Positions 25,027 through 33,067 of a stretch of 64,000 nt of DNA are shown here, piece after piece. Position numbers and translations under genes: made by a program. The notes beneath the pieces are model-generated. The model made no database searches. It was given only the letters and a program-made list of their open reading frames with translations, and was not told the origin of the DNA. Position 1 is the stretch's first letter; each line of letters starts with the position of its first letter. Source of the DNA: Lentibacter algarum (GTDB taxonomy: Bacteria > Pseudomonadota > Alphaproteobacteria > Rhodobacterales > Rhodobacteraceae); NCBI RefSeq assembly GCF_018860975.1, contig NZ_JAHKQI010000005.1:248001-312000 (forward strand). The letters run 5' to 3'.

Positions 25027-25830
25027 ATGTCGCTTTCGATTAGCGGAAAAACCGCGATTGTCACAGGCGCTGCTAACGGCGTTGGGCTCGCGATCGCAAG
25101 GCATTTCGTCGATAAGGGCGCCAATGTGATGTTCGCCGATATGGACGATGTGCGCCTTGCCAAGGAAGTTGGCGAGCAAGAAGAAGACAGCGCTATCCGC
25201 TTTTTCTCGGGTGATCTGCGAGAGAAGTTGACAATCACCAACCTGCTTTCAGCGACGATTGATGCGTTTGATCGGGTTGATATTCTGGTGAATGCCTCTC
25301 GGCAGGTGCTGCGCTCGGACCCGCTTAACCCTGATGATGACGCTGTTGAGATGGCGATACAACAAAACCTGATGACATCACTGCGGCTGAGCCAGGTTAT
25401 AGCCAAACGGATGATCAAGCAGGCGGAGGGCGGTGACGGCACCGGCTCCAGCGGTTCGATCATCAACCTGTCGTCAATTCTTGCCAACCGTGCGCACCCC
25501 GAGTTGATGGCTCTGTCGATCTCAAACGCTGCGTTGGAGCAAATGACACGCTCGCTGGCCGTGGCTTTGGCTGACAAGCATATCAGAGTGAACGCCGTTG
25601 CGATGGGTTCGGTGATGAGCGCGAGCTTGCAAAAGAAGCTCAAGGAAAGCCCCGACTTTCGCGATGTGATCGAGAAAGGCACGCCTATGGGGCGTATCGC
25701 CAGCCCGACAGAGCTTGCGGAAGCGGTGCAGTTTCTCGCCTCTGACGGTGCGGGCTTCATGACAGGGCAGGTGCTCACGGTTGACGGCGGTCGCACCCTG
25801 CTTGATCCGGTCTCGGCACCTGCTCACTGA
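25027..25830 (+). CDS. SDR family protein lacking the catalytic Tyr and Lys, upstream of hemF
   Basis: A protein of 267 residues with a clear Rossmann fold. The cofactor loop VTGAANGVGLAIA is intact (residues 12-24), as are Ser149/150 in INLSS, and the C-terminal FMTGQVLTVDGGRTL. At the catalytic position, however, the usual Y-x-x-x-K is LSISN (residues 163-167), and the NNAG motif is NASR. It probably cannot catalyse a standard SDR reaction. It lies ten bases upstream of hemF, ending just before the hemF ribosome binding site, so the two are co-transcribed. A structural or regulatory role in heme synthesis is conceivable but unproven. Confidence 0.8.
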   Translation: MSLSISGKTAIVTGAANGVGLAIARHFVDKGANVMFADMDDVRLAKEVGEQEEDSAIRFFSGDLREKLTITNLLSATIDAFDRVDILVNASRQVLRSDPLNPDDDAVEMAIQQNLMTSLRLSQVIAKRMIKQAEGGDGTGSSGSIINLSSILANRAHPELMALSISNAALEQMTRSLAVALADKHIRVNAVAMGSVMSASLQKKLKESPDFRDVIEKGTPMGRIASPTELAEAVQFLASDGAGFMTGQVLTVDGGRTLLDPVSAPAH

Positions 25831-25840
25831 GGGAAGTATC

Positions 25841-26719
25841 ATGAGTGATATGATTGAAGAAAAAGCCAAGGCCAGTGCTTGGTTTCGCTCTCTGCGCGAC
25901 GACATTGTTGCTGCGTTTGAAGGGCTAGAAGCAAGTTTTGGCGGTGATGCGCCGCTGGGCACATTTGAGGTAAGCGACACCAAACGCAAAGCTGACGACG
26001 GTTCTGATGCGGGCGGTGGCCTGATGAGCGTCATGCGCGGCGGGCGCGTGTTTGAGAAAGTCGGGGTGAACATCTCGACGGTTTACGGCACCCTCGGTGA
26101 GCGTGCGCAGGCGGCTATGATGGCGCGCAAGGGCATGCCGGGGATGAAAGACGACCCGCGCTTTTGGGCGTCAGGCATTAGCCTCGTTGCGCATATGCAA
26201 AATCCGCACAGCCCTGCGGTCCATATGAACACGCGTATGTTCTGGACACCGCATGGCTGGTGGCTTGGGGGCGGCTCTGATCTCAACCCATGTATCGAGT
26301 ATGCCGAGGACACCGCGCATTTTCACGCTGTTCAGCAAGAGCATTGCGACAAGCACGGTAGCGAGAATTACCCGCGGCTCAAAGCCTGGGCAGACGAATA
26401 CTTTTATATTCCGCACCGCAACCGCGCGCGCGGGGTTGGCGGCATCTTTCTGGATGATCACAACACCGGCGACTGGGCCAAAGACTTTGCCTTCATTCAA
26501 GATATCGGGCGGGCGTTTCTGCCGGCCTTTGTGCCGCTCACCGAGAAGCGTATGCACCAGCCTTGGAATGAGGCCGACAAAGACGCGCAGCTCGTGCACC
26601 GTGGGCTCTATGCGGAGTATAACCTTGTCTATGATCGCGGCACCAAGTTTGGCCTTGAGACAGGCCATGACGCCAACGCAGTGTTGATGAGCCTGCCGCC
26701 AATGGCGAAGTGGGTTTGA
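25841..26719 (+). CDS. hemF: Oxygen-dependent coproporphyrinogen III oxidase
   Basis: A protein of 292 residues, near the usual 300, started at ATG 25841 after GAGGGA. Diagnostic HemF blocks are present: VHMNTRMFWTPHGWWLGGGSDL (seen as VHMNTR and WWLGGGSDLNP), RNRARGVGGIFLDDHNTG, and LVYDRGTKFGLETGHDAN-A. It decarboxylates coproporphyrinogen III to protoporphyrinogen IX using oxygen. The oxygen-independent HemN is not encoded here. The 3' end overlaps the next gene by about ten bases, and hemE and hemC lie within 4 kb, so this is a heme-synthesis neighbourhood. Confidence 0.95.
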   Translation: MSDMIEEKAKASAWFRSLRDDIVAAFEGLEASFGGDAPLGTFEVSDTKRKADDGSDAGGGLMSVMRGGRVFEKVGVNISTVYGTLGERAQAAMMARKGMPGMKDDPRFWASGISLVAHMQNPHSPAVHMNTRMFWTPHGWWLGGGSDLNPCIEYAEDTAHFHAVQQEHCDKHGSENYPRLKAWADEYFYIPHRNRARGVGGIFLDDHNTGDWAKDFAFIQDIGRAFLPAFVPLTEKRMHQPWNEADKDAQLVHRGLYAEYNLVYDRGTKFGLETGHDANAVLMSLPPMAKWV

Positions 26720-27234
26720 AGCTCGCCAGTTATAAGCCCGGTCTGGTGATTGAGGTAAGCGACAGTATGCAGCGCGACTATAGTTATGAGCTTGCAGCGG
26801 ACGTTGGTGTGCTTGGCGAGGGTTTTGAGCCGCATCACACTCCTGCCGAGATGCTGGCGATGGGCGTGTTTGAGGGCAAATATTGCAACGATTGCCGCGA
26901 TGAACTTCCGGAAGAGTGGTTTGAGGGGGCAAAGCTTGCGGACAAGCCTGATCCATCGATCAATTACTTCGGCATCAAAAGCAGGCAGCCTTTGTCAGAA
27001 TGGCGCAAAAAGGGCTGGATACTTGAACCTGACCCGCGTGGTTGGTTTCAATGGTATTGCCGATACTATCTTGGCCGTCGCATTGAGGCACTTGATGATG
27101 TGCAGATCAAACGCTGGCGCGGGTTTGCGCGACACGCAGGGCAGATCCGTGCCAACTGTGATCCCGGCGATATCTTTTGCCGTCCACGCCAGAGGCAAGG
27201 CTTGTTACAATGGGCATATGACCCGCTAATTTGA
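26710..27234 (+). CDS. Conserved-looking Cys-rich protein of unknown function in the heme group
   Basis: A protein of about 174 residues. The start is uncertain: GTG 26710 and TTG 26716 both overlap hemF, and ATG 26767 would shorten it by 19 residues. Five cysteines (59, 62, 117, 150 and 157) include a CNDC pair and the spaced ANC..FCRPRQRQ near the end, suggesting a zinc site. The sequence is rich in Trp and Tyr, with phrases such as NYFGIKSRQPLSEWRKKGW and DPRGWFQWYCRYYLGRR, which look strongly constrained. I do not know a name for this family. Tight overlap with hemF and the following SDR gene suggests one transcript. Confidence 0.65.
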   Translation: MGLKLASYKPGLVIEVSDSMQRDYSYELAADVGVLGEGFEPHHTPAEMLAMGVFEGKYCNDCRDELPEEWFEGAKLADKPDPSINYFGIKSRQPLSEWRKKGWILEPDPRGWFQWYCRYYLGRRIEALDDVQIKRWRGFARHAGQIRANCDPGDIFCRPRQRQGLLQWAYDPLI

Positions 27235-27245
27235 GAGAACGACAG

Positions 27246-27992
27246 ATGAAAACCGCACTTGTAACAGGCGCCGCACGCGGCATTGGACTTGCAACCACAA
27301 AGCTGTTTCTGGCCGAGGGCTGGCGCGTGGCGATGGTTGATCGTGACGGCGACGAATTGGCAAAAGCGGCAGAGGGGCTGAGCAACGTGAAGGCGATTTG
27401 CCGTGATGTGTCGGTTGGTCAAGATGTCGGGGCGATCATAGCCGAAGTCACGGAGTGGGCAGGGCAACTCGACGCGCTGGTGAACAACGCGGGTGTGGCC
27501 GACTTTGGCCCGATTGACGAGACAGATTTTGCCCGCTGGCGCACAGTTATGGACACCAACCTCGACGGTGTATTCCGTATGTCGCAGGCCGCGGCACCCT
27601 TGCTCAAACGCGCCAAGGGAGCGGTTGTGAACATCGCTTCGATCAGCGGCTTGCGCGCATCAACTTTGCGCGTGGCTTACGGGACATCAAAAGCGGCGGT
27701 GATACACATGACCAAGCAGCAAGCGGCCGAGTGGGGCGAGTTTGGCGTGCGTGTGAACTGCGTTTGCCCCGGCCCTGTACGCACCAAACTGGCGATGGCG
27801 GTGCACTCGCAAGACATCATCGACGCCTATCACGACGCTATCCCGCTTGGCCGCTACGGCACGGAAGACGAGCTCGGCAATGTGATCACCTTCCTCTGCT
27901 CGGACAAAGCCAGCTACGTGACAGGGCAAGTGATTGCCGTTGACGGCGGGTTCGAGAGCACAGGCATCGGGCTACCAAGTTTGCGGAGTTAG
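27246..27992 (+). CDS. SDR family oxidoreductase
   Basis: A protein of 248 residues of the classical short-chain dehydrogenase family. The cofactor loop is [13 protein letters not shown], followed by [11 protein letters not shown], Ser132/Ser134 in NIASISG, and the catalytic Tyr145-x-x-x-Lys149 (YGTSK). The end has [13 protein letters not shown]. Asp32 after the second strand (MVDRDG) suggests NAD rather than NADP. It starts 11 bp after the Cys-rich gene. Unlike the SDR beside hemF, this one has a complete active site. The substrate is unknown. Its stop overlaps that of hemE on the other strand. Confidence 0.85.
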   Translation: MKTALVTGAARGIGLATTKLFLAEGWRVAMVDRDGDELAKAAEGLSNVKAICRDVSVGQDVGAIIAEVTEWAGQLDALVNNAGVADFGPIDETDFARWRTVMDTNLDGVFRMSQAAAPLLKRAKGAVVNIASISGLRASTLRVAYGTSKAAVIHMTKQQAAEWGEFGVRVNCVCPGPVRTKLAMAVHSQDIIDAYHDAIPLGRYGTEDELGNVITFLCSDKASYVTGQVIAVDGGFESTGIGLPSLRS

Positions 27993-29023
27993 TTGCCGCG
28001 AACAGTATCAATCATCAGCTGTACATTTTCCGGGTCGGCGTCAGGGGTGATGCCGTGGCCGAGGTTGAAGATATGTGGGCCGTTTGAGAAGGCGTCAACG
28101 ATGCGGCGGGTTTCACTGACCAGAGCGTCGCCGCCCGTCACCATGTGTGATGACTTGAGGTTGCCTTGAACGCAGCCGCCTGTTTGCACGTTGGCGGCGG
28201 CCCATTCGGCTGTGACACCATCGTCGATCGCGATGCAGTCGGCGCCGATGGCTTTGTGCAGACCGACATAGCTTTCGCCCGCGCCACGCGGGAAGGCGAT
28301 GACCGGCACTTCAGGGTGTAGTTTTTTGAGCGCTGCAGTGATCTGCGCGGCAGGCTTGACGGCGTAGTTGATAAAGTCGTCGCCCATCAAGGAACCTGCC
28401 CAGCTGTCAAACAGCTTCACCACTTCGGCCCCGGCTTTGATCTGCTCGGAGAGATAGCTCACGGTGGCCTCGGTGATGCGGCCTAGCAGTGCTTCAAACA
28501 CCTCGCGGTTGCCATCTTTGAGCGCATGCGCTGGGCCTTGGTCGGGGGTGCCTTGTCCGGCGATCATATATGTCGCGACTGTCCAAGGCGCACCAGCAAA
28601 GCCGATGAGGGCTGTGTCGTCGGGTAGCTCCTTGCGCAGCAGCTTGACGGTCTCGTAGATCGGCGACAGGTGTTCATGGATCGCATCGGCGGGCTTGAGC
28701 GCGTCAAAGCCTGCTTTGTCGGTGATGGTCGAAAGCCGCGGGCCTTCGCCGGTGACAAACCAGAGGTCAGCTCCAAGCGCTTGCGGCACCAAGAGGATGT
28801 CGGCAAACAAGATCGCGGCGTCAAAACCATAGCGGCGGATGGGTTGCATGGTCACTTCACAGGCCAGCTCGGGATTGTAGCAGAGCTTCAGAAAATCACC
28901 CGCCTGCGCCCGTGTTGCGCGGTATTCAGGGAGGTAGCGACCAGCTTGCCGCATCATCCAGATTGGCGGTGTCGGTAGCGTTTCTCCGGCCAAAGCGCGC
29001 AGGATTTTCTTTTGCTGTGTCAT
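27989..29023 (-). CDS. hemE: Uroporphyrinogen decarboxylase
   Basis: A protein of 344 residues started at the ATG whose complement is 29021-29023, with AGGAGAG just upstream. The signature [16 protein letters not shown] is at the N-terminus, and [14 protein letters not shown] lies in the middle. It removes four acetate carboxyl groups from uroporphyrinogen III to give coproporphyrinogen III, the HemF substrate. The gene is divergent from hemC across a 99-bp spacer, an arrangement common in alphaproteobacteria. Confidence 0.95.
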   Translation of the reverse strand: MTQQKKILRALAGETLPTPPIWMMRQAGRYLPEYRATRAQAGDFLKLCYNPELACEVTMQPIRRYGFDAAILFADILLVPQALGADLWFVTGEGPRLSTITDKAGFDALKPADAIHEHLSPIYETVKLLRKELPDDTALIGFAGAPWTVATYMIAGQGTPDQGPAHALKDGNREVFEALLGRITEATVSYLSEQIKAGAEVVKLFDSWAGSLMGDDFINYAVKPAAQITAALKKLHPEVPVIAFPRGAGESYVGLHKAIGADCIAIDDGVTAEWAAANVQTGGCVQGNLKSSHMVTGGDALVSETRRIVDAFSNGPHIFNLGHGITPDADPENVQLMIDTVRGN

Positions 29024-29056
29024 GTGTCTCTCCTGAGGTGTTGCGGTTGTCGTCCC

Positions 29057-29077
29057 TTGACTGAGGCAAGATGTCAA
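29057..29077. promoter_or_regulatory. Inverted repeat in the hemE-hemC divergent spacer
   Basis: TTGAC (29057-29061) and GTCAA (29073-29077) are inverted across 11 bases. Each arm could serve as a -35 element pointing to one gene (TTGACT toward hemC, TTGACA toward hemE), although no good -10 element follows at the proper distance. It may instead be a shared operator. It does not match an FnrL box, which needs a four-base spacer. Confidence 0.3.
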
Positions 29078-29122
29078 GCATGAGGAGCTTGTCAGGGCAA
29101 TCAGCCGCGCTTAAACGAGGGT

Positions 29123-30085
29123 ATGGTTAAAGAACTCCCAACACCCGCTTCCCCGCTCAAGATAGGCACACGCGGCTCGCCGCTGGCATTGGCACAGGCT
29201 TACGAAACGCGCGAACGCTTGTCAGTGGCGTTTGACTTGCCGCAAGAGGCCTTTGAAGTCGTGGTGATAAAGACCACAGGCGACGACGCAGCGCTAATTG
29301 CAAAAGACAAACCGCTCAAGGAGCTCGGCGGTAAGGGGCTGTTTACCAAAGAGATCGAAGAGCAGCTTTTGAGCGGCGGCATCGATATTGCAGTGCATTC
29401 GATGAAAGACATGCCGACGTTGCAACCGACTGGCTTACTGCTCGACACCTATCTGCCGCGTGAAGACGTGCGCGATGCGTTCGTTTCGCTCAAATACGGC
29501 GCGCTGGGCGATGTGCCTGAAGGGGCTGTGATGGGCTCGTCTAGCCTGCGCCGCCGCGCGCAGCTTGCTCAGGGGCGGCCTGATCTAAACTTGGTCGAGT
29601 TTCGCGGCAATGTGCAGACACGCTTGAAGAAACTCGAAGACGGAACCGCCGATGCGACGTTCCTTGCTATGGCTGGCCTCACGCGCCTTGGGATGATCGG
29701 GCAAGTGCCGGCATCGCCGATTGAAGTGACCGACATGCTGCCTGCGGTGGCACAGGGGGCTATCGGTATTGAACGGCGCGGCGACGACTCGCGTGTCGCT
29801 GATATGCTTGCGGCCATTCACCATGTTGAAACGGGCCAACGCCTTGCCGCGGAGCGCGCTTTCCTTGCCGCGCTGGACGGCTCTTGCGAAACACCGATCG
29901 CAGCGCTTGCCGAGCTTAACGGCGGCAACTTGCGACTGCGCGGGCAGGTGCTGCGCCCCGATGGTAGCGAGGCGATCAATGATGACGTTACTGGCCCCAT
30001 TGAAGACGGCGCCAAGATGGGCCGCGAGATGGCGGCGAAGCTGCTTAAGCAAGCTGGCCCTGACTTTTTCAGTTGGCGCGAATGA
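29123..30085 (+). CDS. hemC: Hydroxymethylbilane synthase (porphobilinogen deaminase)
   Basis: A protein of 320 residues beginning at ATG 29123. Hallmarks are the N-terminal KIGTRGSPLALAQA, the AVHSMKDMP block, GSSSLRRRAQL, and LDGSCETPIAAL, where the Cys carries the dipyrromethane cofactor. The enzyme joins four porphobilinogen molecules into hydroxymethylbilane, two steps ahead of HemE. hemD is not next to it, which is common in this group. The downstream neighbour begins ten bases later and may be co-transcribed. Confidence 0.95.
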   Translation: MVKELPTPASPLKIGTRGSPLALAQAYETRERLSVAFDLPQEAFEVVVIKTTGDDAALIAKDKPLKELGGKGLFTKEIEEQLLSGGIDIAVHSMKDMPTLQPTGLLLDTYLPREDVRDAFVSLKYGALGDVPEGAVMGSSSLRRRAQLAQGRPDLNLVEFRGNVQTRLKKLEDGTADATFLAMAGLTRLGMIGQVPASPIEVTDMLPAVAQGAIGIERRGDDSRVADMLAAIHHVETGQRLAAERAFLAALDGSCETPIAALAELNGGNLRLRGQVLRPDGSEAINDDVTGPIEDGAKMGREMAAKLLKQAGPDFFSWRE

Positions 30086-30094
30086 TCACGCAGG

Positions 30095-30601
30095 ATGATT
30101 GAACGAACCCACACCAAAGGCGACGCGCCTTCAACGGCTGTTTACTCGGATTGCGAGCGATATCGTTATAGCCTGACGCGCGTCTGGGAGCCTGAGGGCC
30201 GCCGCGTGTTGTTCATTATGCTCAACCCCTCGACGGCGACCGAGATGCAAAATGACCCGACAGTTGAGCGCTGTGAGCGACGGGCGCGAGCGCTTGGATT
30301 CGGGGCGTTTCAAGTGACCAATATCTTTGCATGGCGTGACACTGATCCGAAGAACATGCGCGCCGCTGCCGAGCCTGTCGGGCCGGAAAATGACCGGATC
30401 ATTGCTGAAGGCTGCGCTTGGGCGGATCAGATCATCGCGGCTTGGGGCGCGCATGGTGATCACCTCGGGAGGGGCGCGTCAATGCAAGCCGTGCTGCGCG
30501 CAACCGGCTTGCCTGTGTCACACCTCGGCCTGACAAAAGCTGGCCATCCAAAGCATCCGCTATATATTGCTTACACGCAGCAACCTGAACTGTGGTTTTG
30601 A
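30095..30601 (+). CDS. DUF1643 domain-containing protein
   Basis: A protein of 168 residues. The family-typical phrase RRVLFIMLNPSTATEMQNDPTV is seen in parts (LFIMLNPSTA, NDPTVERCERRA), followed by FQVTNIFAWRDTDP and the late LGLTKAGHPKHPLY. DUF1643 proteins are small soluble proteins of unknown function, scattered in bacteria and phages. The conserved Asn-Pro-Ser and Lys-x-Gly-x-Pro-x-His segments suggest an enzyme. It follows hemC by nine bases. A link to heme synthesis is not indicated by anything but position. Confidence 0.8.
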   Translation: MIERTHTKGDAPSTAVYSDCERYRYSLTRVWEPEGRRVLFIMLNPSTATEMQNDPTVERCERRARALGFGAFQVTNIFAWRDTDPKNMRAAAEPVGPENDRIIAEGCAWADQIIAAWGAHGDHLGRGASMQAVLRATGLPVSHLGLTKAGHPKHPLYIAYTQQPELWF

Positions 30602-30614
30602 GGGCGGTTTTAAG

Positions 30615-30893
30615 ATGACTGAAAAGACACCTGAAGAAATGCAACATGCTGTTGAACGGCTTACACAAGAAGTAGAGCGCCTCAACACGCACCGCTTTGT
30701 GACGCTGCATAACTCTTTGTGGCGGTTGCTTGGGTTCAACTTTATGCGCGGGTTGTTCTTTGGTCTTGGCTCGGTGCTGGGTGCAACCTTGCTGGTGTCG
30801 ATGCTGGTTTACTGGGTTGGCCAGATCGAGTTTATTCCTGTGATCGGCGAGTGGGCCGGTCAAATTGTCGATCAGATCGAAAGCGGTCGTTAA
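30615..30893 (+). CDS. DUF5665 family small membrane protein
   Basis: A protein of 92 residues starting at ATG 30615. An N-terminal amphipathic or coiled-coil helix (EEMQHAVERLTQEVERLN) leads to one or two membrane segments (about residues 45-72, FFGLGSVLGATLLVSMLVYW) and a short tail EWAGQIVDQIESGR. This matches small proteins annotated as DUF5665. The function is unknown. It starts 13 bp after the DUF1643 gene and probably shares its transcript. Confidence 0.75.
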   Translation: MTEKTPEEMQHAVERLTQEVERLNTHRFVTLHNSLWRLLGFNFMRGLFFGLGSVLGATLLVSMLVYWVGQIEFIPVIGEWAGQIVDQIESGR

Positions 30894-30912
30894 CCATTTG
30901 GACGTTAAAGTT

Positions 30913-30942
30913 TTGACGAATATGTCAGATTCGGCCTATGAA
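30913..30942 (+). promoter_or_regulatory. Candidate promoter of the RTX gene
   Basis: TTGACG (30913-30918) and TATGAA (30937-30942) are separated by 18 bases, 24 bp before the RTX start codon. The -10 region lies inside a small dyad (CCTAT-GA-ATAGG), which might also bind a regulator. Confidence 0.4.
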
Positions 30943-30965
30943 TAGGTCGGGTTTATTGGAGTCGG

Positions 30966-31919
30966 ATGATGCTCGTCCTTGTTGGTCTTATGGGTATGGC
31001 GGTTGTAGGCGCCACTGTGTTTATAGGGTTTGATGACTCTACAGACATTGACGACGCTCAGCCCGAAACACCCTCGGAGAGCAGTGCACCTGTGTCCGCT
31101 TTACTAGATGCCGGTCTCGATATCGGAGAAATCAGCTCTGGCGATGCTGAGGGTAATGTCATGAGCGGCACCAGCGGTGATGACCAGATGAACGGCTATG
31201 ACGGCGATGACTTTGTCGAGGGTGATAGCGGCGATGATGATCTCTACGGTGCGGACGGTGATGATGAGTTGTTTGGCGGTCTCGGTCAGGATTCGTTGCA
31301 CGGTGGCGCAGGCCAAGACGCGCTGTTTGGCGATGCCGATGATGACGACCTTTACGGACATGAAGATGATGACACGCTTGATGGCGGTCTTGGCGATGAT
31401 GTTTTGCATGGTGGCAGCGGACAAGATGCGCTCACGGGTGATGCGGGCGACGACGCACTACACGGCGGGCTTGATAACGACAGCCTAACAGGGGGCGCGG
31501 GCGAAGATACACTGTTTGGCGGCACGGGTGACGACGTGCTCGATGGTCGCGATGGTGGCAGCACCGATTTCCTGAATGGCGGTGCCGGAAACGACAACAT
31601 TATCGCCGGCAGCAACGACGTTGTGACAGCAGGCCTTGGCTCCGATGATATTGTGGTTGGCGACTGGATCGAAGCCGGAGAAGAGGTGCGAGTGCAAGAC
31701 TTTACGCCAGAGGATGATCGCTTGATTGTTGTCTTTGACGGCGAAGAAGGTGCTGCGGACCCCGACGTTACGCTTCTCGCCGATGCATTTGATGAAGATG
31801 TCACTCATGTTCTGCTCAACGGCGAACTTGTTGCTGCAATAAACTCTCAAGTGCCAGTGACTTTTGATCATCTACTGATCATGGGGCACGCCGATGCGGC
31901 AACGCTGTTCGGCGCATAG
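30966..31919 (+). CDS. RTX calcium-binding protein with N-terminal membrane anchor
   Basis: A protein of 317 residues. Residues 2-21 form a hydrophobic segment (LVLVGLMGMAVVGATVFIGF), likely a membrane anchor or uncleaved signal. An acidic linker of about 45 residues follows. Residues 68-230 hold glycine-aspartate nonapeptide repeats such as GGLGQDSLH, GGAGQDALF, GGLGDDVLH and GGTGDDVLD, which fold into a calcium-filled beta-roll. The C-terminal part (LLADAFDEDVTHVLLNGELVA) is a small beta domain. Most RTX proteins leave the cell by a C-terminal type I signal; an N-terminal anchor suggests this one stays on the membrane facing the periplasm. The ATG at 30966 follows GGAG. The function is unknown. 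Confidence 0.8.
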   Translation: MMLVLVGLMGMAVVGATVFIGFDDSTDIDDAQPETPSESSAPVSALLDAGLDIGEISSGDAEGNVMSGTSGDDQMNGYDGDDFVEGDSGDDDLYGADGDDELFGGLGQDSLHGGAGQDALFGDADDDDLYGHEDDDTLDGGLGDDVLHGGSGQDALTGDAGDDALHGGLDNDSLTGGAGEDTLFGGTGDDVLDGRDGGSTDFLNGGAGNDNIIAGSNDVVTAGLGSDDIVVGDWIEAGEEVRVQDFTPEDDRLIVVFDGEEGAADPDVTLLADAFDEDVTHVLLNGELVAAINSQVPVTFDHLLIMGHADAATLFGA

Positions 31920-31948
31920 CCTTAGAGCCGCCTTTGAAGGTTTTTCTT

Positions 31949-31963
31949 TTCATTTCAAATGAA
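31949..31963. promoter_or_regulatory. 15-bp AT-rich palindrome upstream of rpsO
   Basis: TTCATTT-C-AAATGAA is a perfect palindrome 30 bp after the RTX stop and about 110 bp before rpsO. T-rich sequence (TTTTTCTTTT) precedes it. It may be an operator near the rpsO promoter or part of an RTX terminator. Confidence 0.35.
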
Positions 31964-32075
31964 TCGGCCTATACGCCGCATTGTTCTGCCCCTCTCGGGT
32001 GAACACCTCTCATGGACCTTGCTGGACGACATCCCGGCTCGCGCCCGAACGAAACACTTTTTTAAGGAGACCCCG

Positions 32076-32345
32076 ATGTCGATTACAGTAGAAGAAAAAA
32101 CACGTTTGATGAAAGAATTCGCCACCAAAGAAGGCGATACAGGCTCACCTGAAGTTCAGGTTGCTATCCTTACATCACGTATCACAACGCTGACTGAGCA
32201 CTTCAAAACCCACAAAAAAGACAACCACGGTCGCCGTGGCCTTTTGAAAATGGTTGCTCTGCGCCGTAAGCTTCTGGACTATACAAAAGCCAAAGACGAA
32301 GCGCGTTACCAAGACCTCATCAAGCGCCTCGGCATCCGCCGCTAA
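32076..32345 (+). CDS. rpsO: 30S ribosomal protein S15
   Basis: A protein of 89 residues, the standard length, from ATG 32076 behind AAGGAGA. Typical blocks are [22 protein letters not shown], seen as [11 protein letters not shown], the [24 protein letters not shown] core and the end [13 protein letters not shown]15 binds the central domain of 16S rRNA and helps place h20-h22; in other bacteria it represses its own mRNA. Codon choice is that of a highly expressed gene. In many bacteria rpsO is followed directly by pnp, but here two inverted genes lie between them. Confidence 0.97.
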   Translation: MSITVEEKTRLMKEFATKEGDTGSPEVQVAILTSRITTLTEHFKTHKKDNHGRRGLLKMVALRRKLLDYTKAKDEARYQDLIKRLGIRR

Positions 32346-32352
32346 AGTGTTT

Positions 32353-32381
32353 CGCGTAAAATTAACTCAAGATTTTGCGCG
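32353..32381 (+). ncRNA. Hairpin just after rpsO
   Basis: CGCGTAAAAT (32353-32362) pairs with ATTTTGCGCG (32372-32381), ten pairs with one G-U, around a nine-base loop, seven bases after the rpsO stop. It has no T-run, so it may be an mRNA 3'-end or processing element instead of a terminator. Confidence 0.35.
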
Positions 32382-32483
32382 TAGCACCCACCAGGCTGGC
32401 ATGTCATGCAGCGCCTCGCTTTGATCCTGTCATAAGATAGTGGCGAGACGCTTTAAGCTTGATTGATTGCAAGAATTTATGAC

Positions 32484-32518
32484 AACCGCGTCCCCGCAAG
32501 GAGGCGCGGTTTTTCTTT
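32484..32518 (+). terminator. Terminator downstream of rpsO
   Basis: AACCGCG (32484-32490) pairs with CGCGGTT (32505-32511). The stem continues imperfectly to a GCAA tetraloop and is followed by TTTCTTT. It lies 140 bp after rpsO and two to three bases before the stop of the inverted DsrE-like gene. The 138-bp stretch between contains no convincing gene. Confidence 0.7.
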
Positions 32519-32521
32519 GTG

Positions 32522-32992
32522 TTACTTCCTGATCTGCACCAGAGCGTATCCCTCGGCTCGCAGCGCCCGCACTTGCTCAGGGCCAGAATCAGCAACATTG
32601 ATATGCGCGGGAAAAGCAGAAGCTGGAACATCTCGCATCGCGGCATGGCCTCCGCAAACGTGTAACTCGGTGCCGGTGCTCGACATTTGCAAGGCTTTGC
32701 GGCTGATCTTTTGTGCTTTCGGGCCGGAAAAGTTCTGAGTGAGGCCAAACTGCTCGCTGCCGTGGGTGACAACCGCTATTTTCACGTCAGGGAACCTGTC
32801 GCGCAGCCGTTTGGAGTAGCGCTCTATGCGTGGCAACACCCAGCTAAGCGCGCTTTCGTCACCTTCCACCACCTCGAACACCACCCCGACGGGCGCGGTA
32901 TCAGAGGCCAGCAACCCGTCGATATCCGCGCTGGCAGGGGCGGCAAAGAAGAGGCCGAAAAGGGCGGCAGCGAGTGTCAGAATACGGAGCAT
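32522..32992 (-). CDS. Exported DsrE-like small protein
   Basis: A protein of 156 residues with a signal peptide (MLRILTLAAALFGLFFAAPASA). The mature part resembles the DsrE/DsrF fold: VGVVFEVVEGDESALSWVL, a VKIAVVTHGSEQFGL strand, and a single Cys113 in ELHVCGGHAA, the position of the sulfur-carrying Cys of DsrE proteins. Cytoplasmic DsrE proteins relay persulfide sulfur; periplasmic relatives are of unknown role. It is inverted relative to rpsO and pnp. The second inverted gene (33068-33760) is separate, 75 bp upstream. Confidence 0.65.
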   Translation of the reverse strand: MLRILTLAAALFGLFFAAPASADIDGLLASDTAPVGVVFEVVEGDESALSWVLPRIERYSKRLRDRFPDVKIAVVTHGSEQFGLTQNFSGPKAQKISRKALQMSSTGTELHVCGGHAAMRDVPASAFPAHINVADSGPEQVRALRAEGYALVQIRK

Positions 32993-33067
32993 TTTTGGCC
33001 TTTCGCGTTGCTACAAGCCTAACGGCAGAGCCTGCCCTGATCAAGCTTAGGCCGGTTCACACCTTTG

